Below are positions 24,658 through 32,547 of a stretch of 49,366 nt of DNA, in pieces. Below the pieces are notes generated by a model, which worked only from the letters and a program-made list of their open reading frames with translations, did no database searches and was not told the origin of the DNA. A program made the translations under genes and the position numbers. Source of the DNA: JAWLDB01 sp041686915 (GTDB taxonomy: Bacteria; Bacillota; UBA994; UBA5500); NCBI GenBank assembly GCA_041686915.1, contig JAWLDB010000005.1, positions 1-49,366 of the forward strand. Direction: 5' to 3'. How positions within the stretch are numbered: position 1 is the stretch's first letter; the number at the start of each line of letters is the position of its first letter.

Positions 24658-25821
24658 GTGAGCCTGCGTGATCGGTTGAGCCTACTAACCAAACTGGAAG
24701 TCAAGCCTCGCATCGTTCAGCCGATTTCGGATCAAACGGCAACTTTGGGGCTGGACGGGTTCCTGCTGCCAGGAGAAGAGCGGGCCTATGACGTAGCTGT
24801 ATCGGCGGCTAGTCTCGCTTTCCCTTGCGCGCTCCCACAGATGGAGCAATACGGCTGGTCGGATATTGCCTTCTTTGATACTGAAACAACCGGCCTTTCT
24901 ACCGGCAGTGGAACATATATCTTCCTCGCAGGTATTGGTTCCTTTCAGGCTGGCCGCTTTTATGTTCGCCAGTACTTTCTGCCGTCTCCTGCCAGAGAAA
25001 AGGCTTTCCTGCAAACGGTCATGGAAGAACTCTCGCGGTTTCCGGTAATAGCTACGTTTAATGGCAAGACGTATGATGTGCCCCTGCTGAACACCAGGCT
25101 GACCATGGCTAGCCTGCCAGTCCTTACACCCACGGTGCAGCTCGACCTGTTGCATCCTTCCCGCAGATTGTGGCGTCGGTTGCTGAAGAGCTGTGCCCTG
25201 CAATCTCTCGAAAGGCACCGGTTGGGTATGTCGCGCGACGATGATATCCCGGGTGCGCTAATTCCAGAGCGGTACTTTCATTTCCTACAGGCAGGAGACC
25301 CGTCCGGATTGCATCCCGTCTTTCAGCATAACCGTCAGGATATCTTCAGTCTGTTTCAGCTAGGCCTGCATATGGCTGAAGTTTGCAACCAGCCCGACCA
25401 CTCTTTTGCCCGTGCGGAGGAGTACTTTGCATTGGCAGAACTGCATGCCAAGGCCGCCGATTGGGATCAGGTAGTTGAGGCTATCCGTAGGGGGTTGCCC
25501 CTGCCGGGGGAGCGCAAGACCAAGAAGCGTTTTCGCCGGTTGCAGGCTGTTGCATACTATCGCCTGGGGGAATACGCATGTGCCGCTGAGACTTGGGAGC
25601 AAATTGCGCTCGACGAGCCGTTTGGGGTAGAGGCATTAATCGAACTGGCAAAACTATATGAACATCGCCTGCGTGACCTGCGCAAAGCGCTGCAGTATAC
25701 TGATAGAGTAGTAGCAATTTGCGAACGCAGGCGTAAAATGGGCGTACCGGTTACGGACCAGGAGCTCGCTGATATAGACAGAAGAAGGCAAAGGCTGCTC
25801 TCCAAGCTGGCAAAGCAGTGA
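24658..25821 (+). CDS. YprB-like ribonuclease H-fold exonuclease with TPR region
   Basis: 387 residues from GTG 24658, after ACGGAGGTGAT. Residues ~75-245 form an RNase H-like DEDD exonuclease domain: DTETTGLSTG (D and E ligands), TFNGKTYDVPLL (second motif) and HNRQDIFSLF (final D). The rest (~255-387) is helical with TPR-like repeats around YFALAELHAKAADW and YYRLGEYACAAETW. B. subtilis YprB has the same two-part design; its substrate is not well established. The gap to divergent murC (24398-24657) holds no clear promoter match. Confidence 0.83.
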   Translation: MSLRDRLSLLTKLEVKPRIVQPISDQTATLGLDGFLLPGEERAYDVAVSAASLAFPCALPQMEQYGWSDIAFFDTETTGLSTGSGTYIFLAGIGSFQAGRFYVRQYFLPSPAREKAFLQTVMEELSRFPVIATFNGKTYDVPLLNTRLTMASLPVLTPTVQLDLLHPSRRLWRRLLKSCALQSLERHRLGMSRDDDIPGALIPERYFHFLQAGDPSGLHPVFQHNRQDIFSLFQLGLHMAEVCNQPDHSFARAEEYFALAELHAKAADWDQVVEAIRRGLPLPGERKTKKRFRRLQAVAYYRLGEYACAAETWEQIALDEPFGVEALIELAKLYEHRLRDLRKALQYTDRVVAICERRRKMGVPVTDQELADIDRRRQRLLSKLAKQ

Positions 25822-25867
25822 TTGAGGGTATGCCCTTTATGCACAGAGAAGATGGGGAGGCTGAAGA

Positions 25868-26170
25868 ATGACGGGTGATCCAATGCAAAGCCGAGACGTC
25901 AAACAGTTGATTGCGGCCATCCTGCTGCTTGAATCTGAAGACGAGTGTGTGCGTTTCCTGACAGATATCGGTACAATGAATGAGGTCCAATCTTGGGCTC
26001 AGCGGCTGGAAGTTGCCCGTCTGCTCAAGCAAGGGCTGACCTATACTCAAGTCGAACAGATGACCGGCGCTAGTACTGCTACTATCAGCCGGGTTAAGCG
26101 ATTTCTGCAGTATGGGGCTGGTGGATATGAGCTGCTGTTGCAACGTCTGTTGGAGCGCGAAAGGGAGTAG
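25868..26170 (+). CDS. yerC: YerC/YecD family TrpR-like DNA-binding protein
   Basis: 100 residues, ATG start with GGGGAGG upstream. All-helical TrpR-superfamily fold with the helix-turn-helix at about 58-80 (GLTYTQVEQMTGASTATISR). Firmicute YerC/YecD proteins have this length and sequence. The regulon is not known, and no tryptophan gene is nearby. It is followed by its own terminator and probably transcribed with the exonuclease gene, 46 bp upstream. Confidence 0.87.
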   Translation: MTGDPMQSRDVKQLIAAILLLESEDECVRFLTDIGTMNEVQSWAQRLEVARLLKQGLTYTQVEQMTGASTATISRVKRFLQYGAGGYELLLQRLLERERE

Positions 26171-26174
26171 AAAT

Positions 26175-26204
26175 GAGTGCCTGCAAAGGGCACTCTGTTC
26201 TTTT
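26175..26204 (+). terminator. Terminator after yerC
   Basis: GAGTGCC (26175-26181) pairs with GGCACTC (26189-26195), then TGTTCTTTT. Confidence 0.8.
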
Positions 26205-26349
26205 GCACTGCATAAAGGCTACTCAGTTGTTGGCTCGTCTCGGATTTTTTTCTCTTTAGAGGTATGAAACTTCAACAGGGCATGCTACGTATAGATTGAT
26301 GGGAGATGTTTCATGGACATTTCCCTGTGAAAGGGAGGATGTGGACAAC

Positions 26350-26730
26350 GTGCAAGACTTGATTGGTGAATTTCGCGCTGCCAAGGTGTGGGCAGTAGTA
26401 GGTGCGAGCGACAACAAAGAGAAGTTTGGCTACCGGATTTGGCAGCACCTGCTGAAACGCGATAAGACCGCTTACCCGGTTAACCATCGCCTGGAGAGCA
26501 TCGATGGGATACCGGTGTACAAGAGTCTTAGAGACCTGCCGGAACAACCGGAAGTTGTAGACCTGGTCGTGCCCGCCAAGGTAGGTATTGGTATCCTGCA
26601 GGAGTGCCACGAGTTAGGCATCAAAAACGTATGGGTACAGCCGGGGGCTGAGAGCCCTGAGCTTTTGGCTGAGGGCGAGAAACTTGGTCTGCGTCTGGTT
26701 CACCAGGCTTGCGCCATGCGGGAGGTATAG
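26350..26730 (+). CDS. CoA-binding domain protein (YccU-like)
   Basis: 126 residues. GTG 26350 is preferred: GGGAGG (26333-26338) is 11 nt away and GTG 26341 is too close to it; the longer open frame has no SD. A single Rossmann CoA_binding domain: VWAVVGASDNKEKFGY (glycine loop), YPVNHRLESIDGIPVYKSL, PEVVDLVVPA and VWVQPGAES. Such small proteins bind CoA or its derivatives; a specific role is not known. The next gene starts 3 nt after its stop. Confidence 0.83.
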   Translation: MQDLIGEFRAAKVWAVVGASDNKEKFGYRIWQHLLKRDKTAYPVNHRLESIDGIPVYKSLRDLPEQPEVVDLVVPAKVGIGILQECHELGIKNVWVQPGAESPELLAEGEKLGLRLVHQACAMREV

Positions 26731-26732
26731 CC

Positions 26733-27473
26733 ATGGGGATGGGTAGGAGAACACTTTGGCTAATCCTAGGGCTGCTCATCATCCTCAGCCTGCCAGCAAC
26801 GGCTGCGGCGGCTCCGGATGTGTCGTTCCCTAAGCCGCAGGGGCTAGTTAACGACTTTGCTGGGGTTATCTCTGATGCTGAAGAGAGCTCCATTACGCAA
26901 GTAGCAGCGCAGCTTTGGCAACAAAAAGGCATTGAGTTGGCCGTCGTAACCGTTGACAGTACAGATCCGCTAGACCTGAACACGTATGCCTTCCGCTTGT
27001 TCCGGGATTGGGGCATCGGTGACAGCAAGGACCATAATGGCCTGCTGGTCTTGATGGACATGCAAACCAGATCCATCCGCATAGAAGTAGGTATCGGACT
27101 CGAGGGAGTTATTACTGACGCCAAGGCTGGCCGGGCGCTGGATAAGGCTATGCCGGAGCTGCGGGCAAATCAGTACGGCGCCGGATTGCTGGCAATTACT
27201 CAAGAACTGGCTGTTCAGTTGGCGGCTGAAGAAGGTGAAGGCAAGCCACTGTTTGGCATAGATCCTGAGATACAGGGCGTGGCCGGATTTGCCGGCGCAT
27301 ATATCGTGCTGATCATTTTGGCTGCTATCTTCCGGCAGCATTGGTTGCTGCACCTGCTCTTGCGCCTGCCGTTTATGGTCCTGCGCGGTGGTCGCGGTGG
27401 CGGTGGCGGCGGTGGATTCGGCGGCTTTGGCGGGGGTAAAAGTGGTGGTGGCGGCGCGAGTCGCAATTTCTAG
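26733..27473 (+). CDS. TPM-domain membrane protein with Gly-rich tail
   Basis: 246 residues from ATG 26733 after GGGAGGT; a TTG 8 codons upstream is less likely. A signal peptide (WLILGLLIILSLPATAAAA) is followed by a TPM domain (~30-155: VNDFAGVISDAEESSITQ, VVTVDSTDPLDLNTYAFRLF, VGIGLEGVITDAKAG). A transmembrane segment lies near 195-220, then a Gly/Ser-rich end (GGGGGGGFGGFGGG). This is the YgcG/TPM_phosphatase design, which often pairs with LemA, the next gene. It probably works in the membrane with LemA; the biochemical role is not settled. Confidence 0.88.
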   Translation: MGMGRRTLWLILGLLIILSLPATAAAAPDVSFPKPQGLVNDFAGVISDAEESSITQVAAQLWQQKGIELAVVTVDSTDPLDLNTYAFRLFRDWGIGDSKDHNGLLVLMDMQTRSIRIEVGIGLEGVITDAKAGRALDKAMPELRANQYGAGLLAITQELAVQLAAEEGEGKPLFGIDPEIQGVAGFAGAYIVLIILAAIFRQHWLLHLLLRLPFMVLRGGRGGGGGGGFGGFGGGKSGGGGASRNF

Positions 27474-27520
27474 TCTTAGACATAGTGAAATAAGCTAACA
27501 CTATAGGGGAGGTAACAGAT

Positions 27521-28084
27521 TTGAAGCGTTTATGGGTTTTGGGGTTAATCGCAGTCATCGCGCTGGTGGCCATGGGGGCCATTGGCAACTACAACAGAAT
27601 GGTGGGCATGGCACAGGATGTAGATGCATCCTGGGCGCAGGTAAACACTCAGCTGCAGCGCCGGTACGACCTGATCCCGAACTTAGTGGAGACTGTTAAG
27701 GGTTACGCCGCGCATGAGCAGGCAGCCATCAAGGCAGTGACTGATGCCCGTGCAGCTATGATGGGCGCCAGTTCTCCGGCTGAACAGGCAGCTGCCGCCA
27801 ATGAGCTTGAGTCGGCACTTGGCCGCTTGTTTGTAATCATAGAGAACTACCCGCAGTTGAAGGCTGACACAGTCTTCGTTGGGTTGATGGATGAACTGTC
27901 TGGCACTGAGAACCGCATTAACCAGTTCCGGATGCTGTTTAACGACGAAGTGCGCAATTTCAACACCTACGTTGGCCGTTTCCCGGCCATGCTCTGGGCC
28001 AAGATGTTCGGCTTCAACCAGCGTGCATATTTTGAGATCCCAGATGCAGCACAGACAGCGCCAAACGTCGACTTTAATCCCTAA
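27521..28084 (+). CDS. lemA: LemA family protein
   Basis: 187 residues, TTG start with GGGGAGGT. An N-terminal membrane anchor (VLGLIAVIALVAMGAIG) leads to the helical LemA domain: NRMVGMAQDVDASWAQVNTQ, QRRYDLIPNLVETVKGYA, and ENRINQFRMLFNDEVRNFN. LemA-TPM gene pairs are common, supporting a shared envelope function. Exact activity unknown. Confidence 0.93.
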   Translation: MKRLWVLGLIAVIALVAMGAIGNYNRMVGMAQDVDASWAQVNTQLQRRYDLIPNLVETVKGYAAHEQAAIKAVTDARAAMMGASSPAEQAAAANELESALGRLFVIIENYPQLKADTVFVGLMDELSGTENRINQFRMLFNDEVRNFNTYVGRFPAMLWAKMFGFNQRAYFEIPDAAQTAPNVDFNP

Positions 28085-28101
28085 GCTTTTCTGACCAGCA
28101 G

Positions 28102-28128
28102 AGCCGCAGCCAAGAGCTGCGGCTTTTT
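28102..28128 (+). terminator. Terminator after lemA
   Basis: AGCCGCAGC and GCTGCGGCT form a 9-bp stem with a 5-nt loop, running into TTTTT. Confidence 0.92.
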
Positions 28129-28180
28129 GCTGTGCGTCATAATCCTCGTCCACACGAATACACTTTTAAGGAATGTGGGG

Positions 28181-28507
28181 GTGGGGCAACCTATGCAAGT
28201 GTTAACAATACTGCAGCGCAAGGCGGTTTCTTTAGGATTGCTTTGGGGCACTCTGTCAGCCGCCGAGACGGATGGAACGGTAGTGAGTCTCTTGCGCTTG
28301 CCTCGGCAGATTGCCGCGATGGCGTGCAAAGCTTGCGGCATGGCAAGCCAACCAATGCTGGTCTATATCCTGGGTATCTTGCTGGCTACATTCACTTCAT
28401 ATTGGTTGGTTACCGCACTGGAGCACATTAGCTCCCGGCTACTCTATTGGCGGGCCGGTCCCAGCAAGGCAATTAGGGGCCATAACCAACAGGGGAGGAA
28501 TAAATGA
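28181..28507 (+). CDS. Small membrane protein, function unknown
   Basis: About 108 residues. Start choice is open: GTG 28181 has AAGGA at 28168 and ATG 28193 has GGGGGTGGGG; the frame extends further up without support. The first half is Leu-rich (VLTILQRKAVSLGLLWGTLS); a clear membrane span lies at PMLVYILGILLATFTSYWLV. The stop TGA overlaps the ATG of the next gene (ATGA), so it is coupled to the GDT1-like transporter. It does not carry the ExGDK motif itself. No family recognised. Confidence 0.55.
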   Translation: MGQPMQVLTILQRKAVSLGLLWGTLSAAETDGTVVSLLRLPRQIAAMACKACGMASQPMLVYILGILLATFTSYWLVTALEHISSRLLYWRAGPSKAIRGHNQQGRNK

Positions 28508-28779
28508 TGTTTTGGAAAACCGTAATCTCAACATTCGGCCTTGTCTTCCTGGCTGAACTGGGAGACAAAACGCAGTTGGCAACGATGCTCCTGGTTGCCC
28601 AGAACAAGTCACCTCTCGGGGTGTTCATAGGGTCAGCATCTGCACTGGTGCTGAGCTCGGTAGTAGGTGTGCTGGCCGGCGCAGCCATTACACGCGTCGT
28701 TCCTACCAATTATATTCAGTTTGGCGCTGGAGCTGCTTTTGTGGTGCTGGGAATCCTCTTGATGCTAGGCAAATTCTAA
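28504..28779 (+). CDS. GDT1/TMEM165-like cation transporter, half-size
   Basis: 91 residues, ATG start with AGGGGAGGAA. UPF0016/GDT1 family: signature AELGDKTQLATMLL (ExGDKTQ) in the first helix, followed by two more hydrophobic helices and a GILLMLGKF end. Full-length relatives contain two such modules; single-module proteins act as dimers. The family transports Ca2+ or Mn2+. A homodimer, or a complex with the overlapping upstream membrane protein, is possible. Confidence 0.88.
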   Translation: MMFWKTVISTFGLVFLAELGDKTQLATMLLVAQNKSPLGVFIGSASALVLSSVVGVLAGAAITRVVPTNYIQFGAGAAFVVLGILLMLGKF

Positions 28780-28793
28780 CTGCTGTTAGTTTC

Positions 28794-28822
28794 TTGACAC
28801 GGCAGCATCCAGTCTATACAAT
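28794..28822 (+). promoter_or_regulatory. Promoter of argS
   Basis: Consensus TTGACA (28794-28799), 17-nt spacer, TACAAT (28817-28822), directly upstream of the T-box. Confidence 0.87.
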
Positions 28823-28829
28823 ATTAGCC

Positions 28830-29050
28830 AAAGCAGTGAACAGGACAGTAGCATGAACAACCCGCCCCAGCGAGTCGGAAGGGTGGAAGCCGACGCGAGT
28901 GTTCTTGTGAAGCGCACCTGGGAGCTGCCTGCCCGAAATAGAAGTAGGGCAGGACGGAACCCGCCGTTACCGGGCTCGAGTGGGCTACAAGCCAATAAGA
29001 GTGGTACCACGGGATTGACCTCTCGTCTCTTGCAGATGAGTGGTTTTTTT
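28830..29050 (+). promoter_or_regulatory. T-box leader of argS, specifier CGC (Arg)
   Basis: T-box AGAGTGGTACCACGG lies at 28998-29012. The terminator stem ACC-T-CTCGTCT / AGATGAG-T-GGT (29018-29044) ends in seven T. The stem I region has the GGAGCTGC element; the specifier candidate is CGC at 28913-28915, followed by ACC exactly as in the aspS leader. The gene downstream is arginyl-tRNA synthetase, so uncharged tRNA-Arg is the expected effector. This fills the 329-bp gap before argS. Confidence 0.92.
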
Positions 29051-29108
29051 GTGTTTACAGCCAAAGTACCAAGCGGCAGGCAGGCCGCAATGAGGAGGCG
29101 TTCAAACT

Positions 29109-30803
29109 ATGAAAATGTTTAAGGAACAGGTTGCCGGGGAGCTGGCTCCCCTGCTCAACTGGACTAACGACAAGGTAGTCGCGGCCTTAGAGACCCCGCC
29201 AGACCCTAAGATGGGTGACTTGGCATTCCCTTGTTTCCCCCTGGCCCGTGAGCTGCGCAAAGCGCCGCCCCTGATTGCCAAGGATCTGGTGGATAAGCTT
29301 AAGCTACCTCCAGCTTTCGAGCGGGTTGAAGCCGTTGGTGGCTACCTCAACTTCTTCCTACAGCCAACCCGAATGGCGAACCAGGTGCTGACAGGCGTTC
29401 GCAGCCAAGGCGACAGCTATGGCGAAACCCAGCTTGGCCACGGCAAGACAATAGTCATAGATTTTTCATCGCCCAACCTGGCTAAGCCCTTTGGTGTGGG
29501 GCACTTGCCGACGACCGTTATCGGCAATTCCATCAGTCTGCTGCACAAGGCAGCCGGTTACAATGTAGTACGCATCAATCATCTGGGAGACTGGGGTACC
29601 CAGTTTGGCACGATGATTGTGGCTTATCTTAAGTGGGGCGAAAATGATCCTTTAACCGAGGATCCGGTGCAGAAGCTTTATCAGCTTTACGTGCGTTTCC
29701 ACCAGGAGGAGGACGAAAACCCTGAGCTGCGTGATGAAGCGCGGGCTTGGTTCAAGCGGTTGGAGGCTGGCGACCCGGAAGCTGTACGCCTCTGGCGCTT
29801 GTTCTGCGACGTCAGTTTGGCTACCTTGAAACAAATCTACAAAAAACTCGGCATTGAGTTCGATCACTTCACTGGAGAGAGTTTCTTCCAGGATAAGTTG
29901 GATGAGACTATCGAGCGGATTAAGGCTGCCGGGGTTACAGAGATTAGCGAAGGTGCCCTGGTAGTTCCCTTGGCAGATAACCTGCCGCCTTGTATACTGC
30001 AGAAATCCGACGGGGCAACTCTTTACGCCACGCGCGACATGGCTGCTGCCTTCTATCGCCATGAGCAGTATGATCCCGAGGAGATTCTCTATGTAGTGGC
30101 CATGGACCAGTCGCTGCACTTCCAGCAGATCAAGTTGGTCATTCAGAAAATGGGTCTCTCCTGGGCCGAATCGATCATTCACATTCCCTTTGGGCTGGTC
30201 AAGCTGCCTGAAGGCAAGATGTCCACACGCCGTGGCCGCATGGTGATTCTGGACGATGTCTTGCAGGAAGCAGTGAAGCGTGTATCCGACATTATCGCCG
30301 AGAAGAACCCGGAACTGCCCAACCGGGAAGAGGTTGCCCGGCAGGTAGGAATTGGAGCCGTCCTCTTTGGTCCGCTGAAGAACAGCCGTATCAAGGATGT
30401 TATCTTCGACTGGAACGAAATCTTGAACTTCGATGGAGAGACAGCGCCATATCTGCAGTATACACATACCCGCTGCCGCTCCGTATTACGTAAGGCAAAA
30501 GCTGTGGAGCAGCTGCCACAAGATTTGAGCGGGCTGGCCGACGAGCATTCGCAAGCAGTACTCAGGCTGATCAGCGAGTTCCCCGAGGCTATTCAGAAGG
30601 CTGCCCGAGCTTATGAACCGTCAACCCTTTCCCGCTACCTACTTGATTTGAGCCAGGCATTCAACCGCTTCTACCACCATTGCCGCATCATTGGCGAAGA
30701 GGCTGCCGTCGAGCAGAGCCGACTTGCATTGGTTGCAGCTGTTGCCCATGTGCTCAAGAAAGGTCTCAGTCTGCTAGGGATTGAAGCCCCCGAGCAGATG
30801 TAG
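29109..30803 (+). CDS. argS: Arginyl-tRNA synthetase
   Basis: 564 residues, ATG start after GAGGAGG. Class I enzyme: N-terminal Add-1 domain (~1-110), HIGH-type motif in KPFGVGHLPTTV, KMSK-type motif in EGKMSTRRG, and the C-terminal DALR anticodon-binding domain (~445-564, YTHTRCRSVLRKA; LSQAFNRFYHHCRI). Preceded by an Arg-type T-box. The gene that follows begins 6 nt after its stop. Confidence 0.97.
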   Translation: MKMFKEQVAGELAPLLNWTNDKVVAALETPPDPKMGDLAFPCFPLARELRKAPPLIAKDLVDKLKLPPAFERVEAVGGYLNFFLQPTRMANQVLTGVRSQGDSYGETQLGHGKTIVIDFSSPNLAKPFGVGHLPTTVIGNSISLLHKAAGYNVVRINHLGDWGTQFGTMIVAYLKWGENDPLTEDPVQKLYQLYVRFHQEEDENPELRDEARAWFKRLEAGDPEAVRLWRLFCDVSLATLKQIYKKLGIEFDHFTGESFFQDKLDETIERIKAAGVTEISEGALVVPLADNLPPCILQKSDGATLYATRDMAAAFYRHEQYDPEEILYVVAMDQSLHFQQIKLVIQKMGLSWAESIIHIPFGLVKLPEGKMSTRRGRMVILDDVLQEAVKRVSDIIAEKNPELPNREEVARQVGIGAVLFGPLKNSRIKDVIFDWNEILNFDGETAPYLQYTHTRCRSVLRKAKAVEQLPQDLSGLADEHSQAVLRLISEFPEAIQKAARAYEPSTLSRYLLDLSQAFNRFYHHCRIIGEEAAVEQSRLALVAAVAHVLKKGLSLLGIEAPEQM

Positions 30804-30809
30804 GCTAGA

Positions 30810-31619
30810 ATGCATATCAGCTTGCGTCCAGTACCTGGGGTGTCGACTCCGCAAGCCGTCGCCCCAGGTGCTGCCTGGCTTCCCGGCAGGCTGTTGATGG
30901 CCAAGGTGGTTTCGGAAGGCGGGGAGGCCCGTCTATTAATCGCAGGACAGGAATACCAGGTTGCCTGGTCAGGGGAAGCAAAACCTGCCCCCGGAAGTGA
31001 TATAGCACTAAGGGTAATCGGCATGTCTCAGGGCAAGTGGTTGCTGGAATTGGTTAAGGACAGCGCCGCCGCACCACTGATTTCGGTGTTGGAGGTGTTG
31101 GAGCGCGCTGGTTTGCCGGTCACTTACCGTAACCTGCTCTCCATGCATCGCCGTGTTTCCCCAGAAAAACTCGCCTCGCCAGCTAACAATAGGCAGGATG
31201 ATGTCCTCTGTCCCTGGGACAAAGGGTTGCTTAGGCAGGCCATCGGTTACGAGGCCGTTCTAACACCGGCCATGTTAACTGTCGAGCCTTTTCCACTAGG
31301 ACTGTTTGCTGTTCGAGGTGAACAGGAGGAGGCAAAATCTCCAGACAAGCAACAAGCCTGGCTGTTGGCGTTACAGCTTGACACCCTTGGCCAGGTTGAG
31401 GTTCTCGGTCAGGGCGAATGGCCTAGACAGGCGGTCACCTTTATCGCTAGGGAGGAAACGGTATCTCTCTTAAAGAAAAAAGAAGCAGAGACTAAACAGC
31501 TGCTTTCAACTGCGGGCATCGTTCTGCGGCAGCTGGCCTACCGGCCTGCGGCCAAGCCAATTGTGCAGTTGATCGAAAGCGACTTGCTGACAGTGTCAGG
31601 CTTTGATATTTCGCTGTAG
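30810..31619 (+). CDS. FliK/YlqG-like protein
   Basis: 269 residues. Proposed by position and composition: it sits immediately upstream of a stand-alone FlhB C-terminal-domain gene, like ylqG-ylqH in B. subtilis. It has a beta-rich N-terminal part (LPGRLLMAKVVSEGGEARLLI, VAWSGEAKPAPGSDIALRVIG) similar to the small beta-barrel in such proteins, and a C-terminal domain (~185-265) that may be related to FliK. No other flagellar gene is present in the window. Start ATG 30810 lacks a clear SD; coupling to argS, whose stop is 6 nt away, is likely. Function unknown. Confidence 0.6.
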   Translation: MHISLRPVPGVSTPQAVAPGAAWLPGRLLMAKVVSEGGEARLLIAGQEYQVAWSGEAKPAPGSDIALRVIGMSQGKWLLELVKDSAAAPLISVLEVLERAGLPVTYRNLLSMHRRVSPEKLASPANNRQDDVLCPWDKGLLRQAIGYEAVLTPAMLTVEPFPLGLFAVRGEQEEAKSPDKQQAWLLALQLDTLGQVEVLGQGEWPRQAVTFIAREETVSLLKKKEAETKQLLSTAGIVLRQLAYRPAAKPIVQLIESDLLTVSGFDISL

Positions 31620-31638
31620 CAGGAGGTATCCGTAACGC

Positions 31639-31908
31639 GTGAAGGAACAGAAGTTGGCCGTCGCATTGCGGTATGCCCAGTCTATGCCGGCACCTCGCAT
31701 TACAGCCGCTGGACGGGGGGCAGTCGCGAACCGGATTGTGGAGCTTGCTAATGAGCACGGGGTACCTGTTGTTATCGAACCAGGTTTGGCAAAGTTATTG
31801 GTCAAACAACCAGTGGACGCGGAAATACCAGAGGAGTTGTATGGGGCTGTTGCAGCCATCTTGGCTTACCTGTACCGTTTGGAGCAAGAGGTCAAACGGG
31901 TAACCTAA
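31639..31908 (+). CDS. Stand-alone FlhB cytoplasmic-domain protein (YlqH-like)
   Basis: 89 residues, GTG start with AGGAGGT 11 nt upstream. It matches the C-terminal cytoplasmic part of FlhB/YscU: LAVALRYAQSM, AAGRGAVANRIVELANEHGV and VVIEPGLAKLLV. The membrane domain and the NPTH self-cleavage motif of FlhB are absent. YlqH in B. subtilis is the same type. It may substitute for or regulate FlhB's export-switch domain, or do something unrelated; the genes beside it are not flagellar. Confidence 0.85.
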   Translation: MKEQKLAVALRYAQSMPAPRITAAGRGAVANRIVELANEHGVPVVIEPGLAKLLVKQPVDAEIPEELYGAVAAILAYLYRLEQEVKRVT

Positions 31909-31943
31909 GGACTGTGGTAACACATTCTCAAGGAGGTAAGATC

Positions 31944-32111
31944 ATGCCAAAGAAAATCAGGTGCCGCCCAATACAGATGCCAGAGGTATTCAAGTGGGGT
32001 GACACGACCCCTAATTGGGATGACGAAGTTGACGAATATATGGCATTAAGAACTTTTAACCGGCTCTGTCAGGTGGTCAATAGACGGAGCAAATCAGGGC
32101 GAGAGAAATAA
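31944..32111 (+). CDS. Small hypothetical protein (55 aa)
   Basis: 55 residues from ATG 31944 with AAGGAGGT 6 nt before; that SD decides the start. Mixed charge, a Trp-rich acidic middle (KWGDTTPNWDDEVDEYM) and a basic end (NRRSKSGREK). No cysteine, signal or membrane segment. No family recognised. It lies between the FlhB-like gene and the Nudix gene in what looks like one transcript. Confidence 0.6.
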   Translation: MPKKIRCRPIQMPEVFKWGDTTPNWDDEVDEYMALRTFNRLCQVVNRRSKSGREK

Positions 32112-32136
32112 CCGATAGTCGAAAGTTGGTGATGGT

Positions 32137-32544
32137 GTGCGAGAGGAAAGAAGCGCTGGCGGAGTAGTGTTCTGTAAGCAGCGAGTGCTTATTCTTCGCA
32201 ACTTCCGAGGCGAATACATTTTCCCTAAGGGACATATTGAACAGGGTGAGGATGAACGACAGGCCGCTCTGCGAGAGGTGCAGGAAGAAGCAGGTATCAT
32301 TCCCAACCAGCTCGTACCGACACGGCAAACAGCTTATCAGTTCCGCTCCAAAGAAGGAGAATTATGCTCCAAAGTGGTGTATTGGTTCATCATGAGCGTC
32401 GAAGAGGAGAGCCTGCAGGTAGACGGTCACGAAATCAGTTGGGGCGCATTTGTGGACCTGCAGGAGGCTCGGGCACTATTGACCCATCAACTGGATAGGG
32501 AGCTGTTGGCGCACGCCGTACGGCAGCTCGGGAGGGAGGCTTAG
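32137..32544 (+). CDS. Nudix hydrolase
   Basis: 135 residues, GTG start. The Nudix box GHIEQGEDERQAALREVQEEAGI (residues ~36-58) fits GX5EX7REUXEEXGU; catalytic glutamates REVQEE are present. Begins SAGGVVF as in Ap4A hydrolase/MutT-like proteins, so a dinucleoside polyphosphate or damaged nucleotide is a plausible substrate. The response regulator starts 3 nt after its stop. Confidence 0.9.
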   Translation: MREERSAGGVVFCKQRVLILRNFRGEYIFPKGHIEQGEDERQAALREVQEEAGIIPNQLVPTRQTAYQFRSKEGELCSKVVYWFIMSVEEESLQVDGHEISWGAFVDLQEARALLTHQLDRELLAHAVRQLGREA

Positions 32545-32547
32545 GTC

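Noticed and set aside
31639..31908. FlhB-like gene as a truncated flhB pseudogene
   Set aside because: It has its own start and SD and is a known stand-alone form (YlqH).
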